From Oscillospiraceae bacterium (GTDB lineage Bacteria; Bacillota; Clostridia; Oscillospirales; Ruminococcaceae): a DNA stretch of 44,096 nt. Below, one piece after another: positions 26,224 to 33,217 of this stretch. The stretch's first letter is position 1; each line of letters starts with the position of its first letter. The position numbers and the translations under genes were made by a program. The stretch spans positions 1 to 44,096 of the forward strand of contig JAAYNJ010000001.1 of the NCBI GenBank assembly GCA_012520915.1, written 5' to 3'. The notes under the pieces were generated by a model. That model had not been told where the DNA came from, did not search any database, and saw only the letters and a program-made list of their open reading frames with translations.

Positions 26224-27021
26224 TTATTCTTTGAAAAAATTATACACTCTTTTATTGAAATCTTTCGCCTCCTGATATGCTGCATGCCCCAATTCTTTAT
26301 ATATATACCTTTTGCAGCCGAGTTTGTCGGCTATTTCTTCAGAAGACCCGATGCCTGCAACTTTATCCTGTCCGCCGCCTATCACAAACACGGGGCACCG
26401 TACATTGTTTAACATATAATAGGTATTGCAGGTGAGACAGCTTTTTGCTAAAGCAATAAAGCGATTTGCATCTTCCGGTTTTTGGAGGACAGTCAATAGC
26501 GGCATCAATATTCGATATCTTTTAAGATATTTTTTTGAATACATCTTTTCCGCCATATCCGAAACGAGGTGTTTCATATCGCCGCGCTTTGCCGCATCAA
26601 TCCAGTGATTTATAACATTTGTGACGGTATCGTTGTTTTTGGAAAGGGTTACGGCGAGCGCCAGTTTATTTACAAGATCCGGCCGGTCAATGGCGAGATA
26701 CTGTCCAATCATTCCGCCCTGAGATACACCGAATACATCGGCCTTTTTAATATTTAACGCATCCATCGCCATAGCAGTATCCGCAGCAAAATCTCTCACA
26801 GTTATGCCGTCATAAATACCTGCACGACGATCAAAGAGGTAGACTCTATAGTCCTTTGCAAAGATGCGGTAGGTATAGGCAAGAAGTTTTGATGTGCCCT
26901 TTATGCCTCGTGTATTCAATCCCTGTATCATAACTAGCGGCTTTCCGCCTTTGCCAAAGGCAATATAATCCATCTGCAGACCGGTAAGATTTAATTTGTT
27001 TTCTTCCGCATTAAAAAACAT
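26224..27021 (-). CDS. Alpha/beta hydrolase
   Basis: 265 aa. Serine-hydrolase features are VMIQGLNTRG (oxyanion region), FGVSQGGMIG (GxSxG nucleophile elbow) and ELGHAAYQEA (catalytic His), with an Asp around GGGQDKVAG. It is soluble with no signal peptide. It resembles small-molecule esterase or peroxidase-like hydrolases; the substrate is unknown. The ribosome site is weak, so the exact start is less sure. Another hydrolase gene lies 62 nt upstream in the same direction. Confidence 0.8.
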   Translation of the reverse strand: MFFNAEENKLNLTGLQMDYIAFGKGGKPLVMIQGLNTRGIKGTSKLLAYTYRIFAKDYRVYLFDRRAGIYDGITVRDFAADTAMAMDALNIKKADVFGVSQGGMIGQYLAIDRPDLVNKLALAVTLSKNNDTVTNVINHWIDAAKRGDMKHLVSDMAEKMYSKKYLKRYRILMPLLTVLQKPEDANRFIALAKSCLTCNTYYMLNNVRCPVFVIGGGQDKVAGIGSSEEIADKLGCKRYIYKELGHAAYQEAKDFNKRVYNFFKE

Positions 27022-27082
27022 TGGATAAAAACCCCGAGACTCCCAAATACAACCCTAAAAATCGGCGGATATACACAGACAA

Positions 27083-27898
27083 TCAAACATTGTTTTTAAT
27101 AAAGTTATCTATCAGCCCGTTTACAATCTCCGGCTTGTCGGTATTTGAATTATGACCCGCATTTTCTATCCACTCTATGGGGATGCCGGTTTCTTTATGC
27201 CACATTTCGTTGAATTTGACAACATAACCCGCCCTGTCCTTTTCTCCGCAAATCAACAGAGCGGGACAGTTTATGGCGTAGGGCAAATCTTCTTCCAGCG
27301 CCTCTGCGAAAATTTTAAAGCCGTGACCGGCTAATTTACAGAATCCTCTTTTGTCTTCGTCGTATTCCATCATCATCTCATACATAAGATTTCTGCCGTA
27401 TTCGGTCTCCGCAACCGCTTTTGGTATTAATTTCAACAGCAATTTCCACGGATAGCATGAAAAGAAAAACTCCTGCCTTTTAAGCAGCCATAGTTCCCAA
27501 CGTTTCACATATTTCTTTTGCATCATGGTGGAATCGATAACTATAAAACCCTTTAATACTTCCGGATATAGTTCCGAAAAAGCCTGACCCACAAACCCGC
27601 CCATCGATTGACCTGCGATTACGGGACTTTTAATATTTTCTCGTTCAAGTATTTCCTTTAACCACTTCGCCTTGTCCATCAGACCGAAATTAAATTCAAA
27701 CGGACGCGAAGCGGCATGTGCGGGCGCATCCCATACAAAAAGATTGTATTTGCCTTCAAAATATTCAATTTGTTTTTCAAACAGTCTGTGATCCGCAGTA
27801 AGACCGGGAAGAAGAACAAGCGTCACCATATCGGCATCAATTATACTTATCCAATAACGGATACCGCCCGAATCGGTTTTATACGTTTTCTCTTTCAT
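27083..27898 (-). CDS. Alpha/beta hydrolase
   Basis: 271 aa with VLLPGLTADHRLF, nucleophile elbow VIAGQSMGGFVGQ (GQSMGG), LLICGEKDRAGY (acid region) and ENAGHNSNTDKP (His). This is a complete catalytic triad layout of the fold. No membrane anchor is seen. It is a cytoplasmic hydrolase of unknown substrate, possibly paralogous to the neighbour at 26224 although the sequences differ clearly. It is probably cotranscribed with that neighbour. Confidence 0.82.
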   Translation of the reverse strand: MKEKTYKTDSGGIRYWISIIDADMVTLVLLPGLTADHRLFEKQIEYFEGKYNLFVWDAPAHAASRPFEFNFGLMDKAKWLKEILERENIKSPVIAGQSMGGFVGQAFSELYPEVLKGFIVIDSTMMQKKYVKRWELWLLKRQEFFFSCYPWKLLLKLIPKAVAETEYGRNLMYEMMMEYDEDKRGFCKLAGHGFKIFAEALEEDLPYAINCPALLICGEKDRAGYVVKFNEMWHKETGIPIEWIENAGHNSNTDKPEIVNGLIDNFIKNNV

Positions 27899-28139
27899 CC
27901 GAATACCCCGAGTTTAAAAATCGATATTGATTTATATCAAAAAAAGCCGAAACATTTTTCGCGTTTAAGATACTGATATTATGCGCCGCGCGCCACCTTT
28001 TTAGGATACCATTTTTGAAACCATGCGGTAAATACCCTTTTGTTATTGCGGAATGAATCGGAAACATTCTTTCAGCTGCACCGAAAATGCATATAACGAT
28101 ATATTTTTTTAAGTATTATAGAAAAACACCGCAGACAAA
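27899..28139. other. Non-coding gap with no recognised feature
   Basis: About 240 nt between the hydrolase start and the terminator at 28140 carry no supported gene on either strand. It is AT-rich and probably holds the promoter of the hydrolase genes, but no clear -35/-10 pair was seen. Confidence 0.4.
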
Positions 28140-28173
28140 AAACGGGACGAAGATTTGAAATTTCGTCCCGTTT
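28134..28173 (-). terminator. Intrinsic terminator of the membrane-anchored hydrolase gene
   Basis: AAACGGGACGAA (28140-28151) pairs with TTCGTCCCGTTT (28162-28173). On the minus strand the stem is followed by a run of T, a classic rho-independent terminator 17 nt past the stop. Confidence 0.85.
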
Positions 28174-28189
28174 AAATATTCCAAAAATT

Positions 28190-29152
28190 TTAATCTTCCA
28201 ATTCCGAAATAAAAATTTTCATCTCTTCTGCAATCAGTTCAAAGTCGTGATTGTGGAGGTAGTGGGGGGAGTCTACTTTTATCATTTCCCCGTTGGGGAT
28301 TGAATTTATAAAGTCGGTGTGGAGATTATTCCAGCTTTGTTCGTCAAACCCCGTGCCCTCTCCGTTGGAGGAAAATATCAAAACCGGGATATCGACGGTT
28401 TCGCCTTCGGAAACCGTTTTTGCGTTGTTTTTTATCTCCTTTATTTCGTTCATCATCGCGGTAGTGAGGGTTCTGCGAAAAAAGACCATGCTGTATAAAT
28501 TCTTTTCCTCTTCGGAGAGCGTCCCGTATTTTACCGCGTCCCCTTCGGAGATTCCCGGAATCAGACGGGTGATGCCGGCTTTTGAGGCGAAGGAGAACAG
28601 GCGCATGAGAGGCAGATTTATATCCAGTTCTTCGTAAGCTTTCGGCACAGACATATCGAGTCCTATAATTGCCGAAACCTCGTCGGGGTATTTTTGCGCC
28701 CAATAAAGAGCCTCTATTCCCGACATGGAGTGGGGAGCCAGAATGTAGGGCCCATCATGGCCGGACAATATAAGTGCTTCCCTTGATTCCGAAAGAATGC
28801 TGTCTATATCTCTCGGAACATCGGCGTCTTCGCTGAAACCGTATCCCGCCTTTTCAATGACGATTACCTTGTATTTATCGCTCAGTTTTGAACAAATCGT
28901 CTTAAAATCAAGCGCCGGGGAACAGGTGCCTCCTCCGGACATAAAAACGATGGAAATATTCCCGCTGCCTTCGGAATACACGTTCATCAGATGCAAGTTG
29001 ACCTCGACCTGCCGGCCTATGGGGGAGTATCTCTCTTCTTCATTTATAAGGCGAATTCGGTGATTTATATAACTTATTAAAACAACCGTCGCCGATAATA
29101 TAAGTATTATCAGCAGAGCTTTTCCTACAAATTTTAAAACGCGTTTTATCAT
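28190..29152 (-). CDS. Membrane-anchored alpha/beta hydrolase
   Basis: 320 aa. It has a single N-terminal TM helix (about residues 8-28) and an extracytoplasmic alpha/beta-hydrolase domain with IVFMSGGGTCSPALDF, ILAPHSMSGIEALY (HSMSG nucleophile elbow) and a late DSPHYLHNHDFE containing the catalytic His. The anchor would place the active site outside the cell, where it could act on lipids, antibiotics or peptides. It lies just downstream of a CPBP protease gene on the same strand and may be cotranscribed. The substrate is unknown. Confidence 0.8.
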   Translation of the reverse strand: MIKRVLKFVGKALLIILILSATVVLISYINHRIRLINEEERYSPIGRQVEVNLHLMNVYSEGSGNISIVFMSGGGTCSPALDFKTICSKLSDKYKVIVIEKAGYGFSEDADVPRDIDSILSESREALILSGHDGPYILAPHSMSGIEALYWAQKYPDEVSAIIGLDMSVPKAYEELDINLPLMRLFSFASKAGITRLIPGISEGDAVKYGTLSEEEKNLYSMVFFRRTLTTAMMNEIKEIKNNAKTVSEGETVDIPVLIFSSNGEGTGFDEQSWNNLHTDFINSIPNGEMIKVDSPHYLHNHDFELIAEEMKIFISELED

Positions 29153-29219
29153 CTCCGTTGATTATTCCTATATTGTTGATTTGTCTTTTGTACGGATACC
29201 CGCTTGCGTAAAAAAGAAT

Positions 29220-29903
29220 CTACAACATACCGACCAACATAAAAATGAACCCGAACAGATTGGTGACGGAATGGGCGACTATCGATGTCGCAACCTCTCC
29301 GTCATTCTTTAAATAGATGTATGTCAGAGCGGCCGATAACGGCAGATAGTAGAAAACGGATACCAAATCCGCTAAATCAAATGGATTGACATGAATTCCG
29401 GCGAAAAAAATGACTGATAATGTTGTCATGATGTAAAACAGAGGACGCTTTTTTCTGTCAACCCAAGCTAAAAAGGATTCTCTGAAAACCGACTCTTCAA
29501 TTATCGGAGCGAACACGGTCATCATCAGGAAGGTGAGGGCGAGCGGTATGGTGTCCTGCACCTGTTTAATATTCTCAGTGTTTTGGGGCAGTATATCCAG
29601 TTTAAAGAGGGCAGTCGCAAGATAGGTGAGCAGAATAGATCCGGCATATCCTATCAACATGGGGAGAACGATACTTTTGATTAAAAACAGGGGTTTTTTA
29701 AATCTGTCTTTCGCTGCTCTGAAACTGTCGAGAATTCGTTTGCCGTGCAGCAGACCGATAATGATAACTAAAATCAGTGTGACATAAAAGGACGCCCATT
29801 CGGGACTTATGTTATGAAACAGAACTATATAGTCCCAGAGACCGTAATTGATTAAATAAAACAACACGACCGAAATTAAAAACTTAATCTTCATAAACTC
29901 CAT
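29220..29903 (-). CDS. CPBP-family intramembrane metalloprotease
   Basis: 227 aa with about six TM helices. Active-site motifs are intact: APIIEESVFRESFL (EExxxR), FAGIHVNPF (His) and SIVAHSVTNLFG (His and Asn). It is a small, minimal CPBP protein. It stops shortly before the membrane-anchored hydrolase start. The gene begins 144 nt from the plus-strand methylase-like gene, so the two are divergent and share the intergenic region with dyad sites 29953-30002. The start at 29903 is provisional; an ATG at 29894 is equally possible. Confidence 0.82.
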   Translation of the reverse strand: MEFMKIKFLISVVLFYLINYGLWDYIVLFHNISPEWASFYVTLILVIIIGLLHGKRILDSFRAAKDRFKKPLFLIKSIVLPMLIGYAGSILLTYLATALFKLDILPQNTENIKQVQDTIPLALTFLMMTVFAPIIEESVFRESFLAWVDRKKRPLFYIMTTLSVIFFAGIHVNPFDLADLVSVFYYLPLSAALTYIYLKNDGEVATSIVAHSVTNLFGFIFMLVGML

Positions 29904-29952
29904 TTCTCCGTTTTATTGAGCAGGGTCGGAAGAAAGCGAAATTATTTCCAAT

Positions 29953-30002
29953 GGTTTAAATAAACCTTGACAAATATTTTTATTGTGGTATAATTAAACC
30001 AC
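29953..30002 (+). promoter_or_regulatory. Strong promoter with two dyad operators for the methylase-like module
   Basis: TTGACA (29967-29972), a 16-bp spacer and TATAAT (29989-29994) drive the plus-strand module. Two similar dyads flank these boxes: GGTTTAAATAAACC (29953-29966), abutting the -35, and GGTATAATTAAACC (29987-30000), covering the -10. They are 34 bp apart. The second extends to an 18-bp imperfect palindrome (29985-30002). A repressor binding both would shut the promoter off. Confidence 0.7.
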
Positions 30003-30046
30003 GACAAGGATAAGCTGTTTTTATATAAAATTTTTGGAGGATTTGT

Positions 30047-31714
30047 ATGGCAAATAATATCGCTTATGAAATAGCAAACATGCTGAGAGAAAGAACGGTT
30101 CCCGAAAACTATTACCGTGAATTTATAATCATCTATTATTTAAACAGGAAGCTGAAGACAAACTCCTTTGACCGGATTTTGAATAAATTTGAAGATAAAA
30201 ATATCAGACTCAGTTTAAAAGCCGTTTACGAGGACGTAAACAATTACATTGAATACTTTAATAATTTTAAAGATTTCACATTGGATGAAGTCATTGAAAT
30301 CATAAGTGAACTTTCCGAACATGCCGGCAGGAGAAGCGGATCTGAAAATACCACGGTAAAGTCGGTTGTTGATCTGTCGTTGGAACTTTTGGATTTGGAG
30401 AAGGAAGATAAATTATTGGATGTGGGCTCGGGGATAGGAATAACATTATTGGAGGCGTCCAAAAAGTCCGATATCTCCGGAATCGAAATAGATCCGGAAA
30501 ATTATATGCTGTCGTGCATTTTGCTCGATTTGTTTGACCTGCCGTTTGAAAACATAAAGCAAAGGGACGTCCTCAGCTATGATTTAAGCAAATTTAACGC
30601 CAATAAGGTTTTTATGAATATGCCTATGAACATGAAAATGTCGGGTGAAAAACTGGAATATGTTTTAGAACTGAAATTCGATAAATCCGTTTACAAAAAC
30701 CATATCAGATCTGCCGATTCATCTTTGGTTTTTGCCCTGGATATCATTGAAAATACGGAATATGAAAAGTTTGCAATGCTCATAAACGGAAGTCCGCTTT
30801 ACAGCGATATTCATCAGGACATAAGAAAGATATTAATTAATAAAGGGAAGGTCGATACCGTTATAGCATTGCCCGGCAACCTGTTGGCTTATACCGCTAT
30901 TCCCATATATCTTGTCGTATTCAGCCATGATAATGAAAGCATAAAATTTGTTGATGCGACAAACCTTTATTCCGTTGATAAATACAGGAATAAGATAGAA
31001 CAAAAACATATTGACGAAATTTTAAGCGCATTGGAAAAGGATTCCTATATCAGCAAGACGGTGGGGATTAAGAAACTGGAGAAAGAGGATTTTACCCTTG
31101 ATCCGTTGAGATATACGACGCCCGCGTTTCCTTTTGAGGAAAGCTTGACATTAAAGGATGTCGTTAAATCCATCAACAGAGGCCACACGATCGGCAAGAG
31201 CGATTTGGATCGGATGACATCGGTTCAACCAACAAACTATCAGTACCTGATGCTTCAAAATTTTCAAGACGGGATTTTAGATGAAAACCTGCCGTATCTC
31301 AAAAATCTTGATAAAACTTACGATAAGTATTTGTTAAAGGACAACTCAATCATTATTTCCAGATTATCGCCTTTTAAAATAGGCTCGGTTGACAGGCTTA
31401 AAACCAAGGTGCTGGCGAACGGAAACTTATTCTTTTTAGAGATTGACGAAGAAAAAATCGATAAAGATTTTTTGACGGCTTATTTGCAAAGCAGGGTGGG
31501 CTTAAGAGAAATAGAAAAGTATGTTAAAGGCACAACCATGAAAACAATCAATCTGAGGGATTTGGAGAAGGTTAAAATTCCGAAGATAAGCATGGAAAAA
31601 CAGATTGAAATAGGAAAGAAGTTTGTGCTGTTGAATTCGGAATTCAAGGTCATTAAAAAACGGGCCGAGGAGATAGCAAGGGAAAGAATGAATATATTTG
31701 AAGGAGGTATATAA
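30047..31714 (+). CDS. HsdM-like N6-methylase fold fused to HsdS-like target recognition domain, catalytic motif degenerate
   Basis: 555 aa with GGAGG before the ATG. Residues 1-110 form a helical HsdM-like N-terminal domain. Residues ~115-330 form a SAM-dependent methylase fold with motif I DVGSGIG (125-131), an acidic GIEIDPENY strand and QRDVL. At motif IV, where adenine methylases have NPPY/F, this protein has NMPM (191-194), so methyl transfer is unlikely although the SAM pocket looks kept. Residues ~365-555 are a type I specificity (HsdS) half: IISRLSPFKIGSV, then VKGTTMKTINLRDL, and a C-terminal helix. No nuclease gene is adjacent. It probably binds a DNA sequence; a sensor or repressor-like role is inference. 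It overlaps the next gene by TAATG. Confidence 0.75.
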   Translation: MANNIAYEIANMLRERTVPENYYREFIIIYYLNRKLKTNSFDRILNKFEDKNIRLSLKAVYEDVNNYIEYFNNFKDFTLDEVIEIISELSEHAGRRSGSENTTVKSVVDLSLELLDLEKEDKLLDVGSGIGITLLEASKKSDISGIEIDPENYMLSCILLDLFDLPFENIKQRDVLSYDLSKFNANKVFMNMPMNMKMSGEKLEYVLELKFDKSVYKNHIRSADSSLVFALDIIENTEYEKFAMLINGSPLYSDIHQDIRKILINKGKVDTVIALPGNLLAYTAIPIYLVVFSHDNESIKFVDATNLYSVDKYRNKIEQKHIDEILSALEKDSYISKTVGIKKLEKEDFTLDPLRYTTPAFPFEESLTLKDVVKSINRGHTIGKSDLDRMTSVQPTNYQYLMLQNFQDGILDENLPYLKNLDKTYDKYLLKDNSIIISRLSPFKIGSVDRLKTKVLANGNLFFLEIDEEKIDKDFLTAYLQSRVGLREIEKYVKGTTMKTINLRDLEKVKIPKISMEKQIEIGKKFVLLNSEFKVIKKRAEEIARERMNIFEGGI

Positions 31715-32244
31715 TGCCTGCGGATATGGAGTTGAAAATCGATATAGCCTCCGAAGCAAATAGAATAGTGACGAAAAAAATTATCGGCGCAAGGTCGATA
31801 AGCGAGCTGAAAAGCTACCTTAAATCAATAGGGCTTGAGGAATTGGCTCCTGAAACACAATGGTTTCAGCCCAATGGCGAGATTTATATTTTTGGGGATT
31901 TGAGAATTAAAGACAATATTGTCCGTCAGATATTTAAAGATTTAAGTATAAATGACGACAGAGTGAAAATAGTAAGTGAATATGACGAGATTAAAAACTA
32001 TAATTTTAATCGGTTCAGATATGATACGGCGGTGAGGCTGATATTCGTAGGCCCGATGCCTCATTCGACAAAAGGCAAGGGGGATTACTCAAGCGTTATA
32101 GCAAAAATGGAGCAGGAGGAGGGTTTCCCTAAAATTGTAAGACTCGGCACGGAAGGCGATTTAAAAGTTACCAAGACAAACCTTAAGAAGGCTGTAATTA
32201 AAGAGATAGAATCAAATTATTTAGATGTAAATTATTTGATGTAA
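31714..32244 (+). CDS. Unrecognised 176-aa protein coupled to the degenerate methylase
   Basis: AAGGAGG precedes the ATG, whose first base is the last base of the upstream TAA. The protein is soluble and alpha/beta: a helical N-terminus, then strands such as EIYIFGDLR and VRLIFVGPMPHS, with a basic/Gly turn (HSTKGKGDYS). The middle strands alternate with helices in a Rossmann-like way. The helical tail ends VIKEIES..LDVNYLM. I cannot assign a family, and it shows no nuclease, HTH or membrane motif. Tight coupling implies that it acts with the methylase-like partner, possibly as its effector or partner subunit. Confidence 0.7.
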   Translation: MPADMELKIDIASEANRIVTKKIIGARSISELKSYLKSIGLEELAPETQWFQPNGEIYIFGDLRIKDNIVRQIFKDLSINDDRVKIVSEYDEIKNYNFNRFRYDTAVRLIFVGPMPHSTKGKGDYSSVIAKMEQEEGFPKIVRLGTEGDLKVTKTNLKKAVIKEIESNYLDVNYLM

Positions 32245-32378
32245 GACCGGTTTAAGATAAAAGATTTACTCCGAATTTACCCGTTTGTTTTTCCGCAGAT
32301 ATATTTTAAAAAGCAATAATTGAAATAAATACACCCTTTCGGCAGTTCTACGCAGAAGGCGGTCCGGTTAAAGTCGTC

Positions 32379-33035
32379 CTAAAAACGGGTAAATTCATAA
32401 TCGCTGTTTTCAAGCTGATCCGACAGGCGGTAATAAAAATCGCGGTAAAACTCAATTCTCCCGGTCCAAAGCTTTTTAGCGGTTTTTGTCGCCAATTCAA
32501 ATGAAAAAAGCTCGTCCAAACGGCTTATCCTGCTGTTTACATATTCCTTTTTATCGTGCAACGGCTTGCTGCTGAAAGCGTTTCGCTCGAGGAAATCATA
32601 TATGCGGTATGCGTCAAATCTGTCTATGTTGTCCGCGTCTCCTATCGTCAGAGCAAGCGGGGTTCTCTCTCCCTCGAAGTCCGAAACGCCGTCGACGTGA
32701 ATAGCAATCCCGTAGAGAATTTCCTTGGCCTTAATTTCGTCGTATCCCTCTTTATTTAAGAACTCTTCCGCTATAACCGCGGAGCGCCTGCCGTGATTGA
32801 GCCAGTCATCGTCGCTGATAATTTCCTCGCAATAGCCTATATCGTGCAGCATACAGCCCAAAACCGTCTGCTCTATATCAAAACCCTCTCCCGAAGCTAT
32901 TTCTTCACCTATATGACAGACCCTCATAGTGTGCTCCAAACGGTAAATCATCTTATCGGGACGGCTTTTAAAAAACCGATGTCCGGAAAACTTTTCCATT
33001 AAAAAGCGTTTTGCTTTATTTACGATATCGCTCAT
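32379..33035 (-). CDS. HD-domain phosphohydrolase
   Basis: 218 aa. It has LEHTMRVCHIGEEIA followed by GCMLHDIGYCEE (the HD pair) and a later His/Asp region (IAIHVDGVSDF, TIGDADNIDRFD). Together these are the metal-binding set of HD hydrolases. Such proteins cleave nucleotide phosphates; the specific substrate is unknown. AGGGGG precedes the ATG. It lies between the plus-strand methylase-like module and the plus-strand TPR gene, and its last codons are repeated in inverted form at 32273-32286. Confidence 0.75.
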   Translation of the reverse strand: MSDIVNKAKRFLMEKFSGHRFFKSRPDKMIYRLEHTMRVCHIGEEIASGEGFDIEQTVLGCMLHDIGYCEEIISDDDWLNHGRRSAVIAEEFLNKEGYDEIKAKEILYGIAIHVDGVSDFEGERTPLALTIGDADNIDRFDAYRIYDFLERNAFSSKPLHDKKEYVNSRISRLDELFSFELATKTAKKLWTGRIEFYRDFYYRLSDQLENSDYEFTRF

Positions 33036-33082
33036 AATTTCCCCCTTGAAAGAGCAATTTCAATATGCCGGCCGGCAAGAAT

Positions 33083-33111
33083 ATTATACCCGCAAATTGC
33101 GGAGCAGAGAA
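33083..33111 (-). promoter_or_regulatory. Promoter candidate of the HD-domain gene
   Basis: On the minus strand TTCTCT (33106-33111), a 17-bp spacer and TATAAT (33083-33088), preceded by TTTGCGGG-type sequence. The 14-mer ATTATACCCGCAAA is also found in the ABC exporter promoter (43513-43526). Confidence 0.5.
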
Positions 33112-33217
33112 CACAGACCCAAAATGCGGTATTAAAGTTACCCTGTAACACAAATTATACATTAATGCATGGCAGGAATCTGAAGATTTATAGTCTTAAA
33201 ATGAGGAGTATCTCGAT

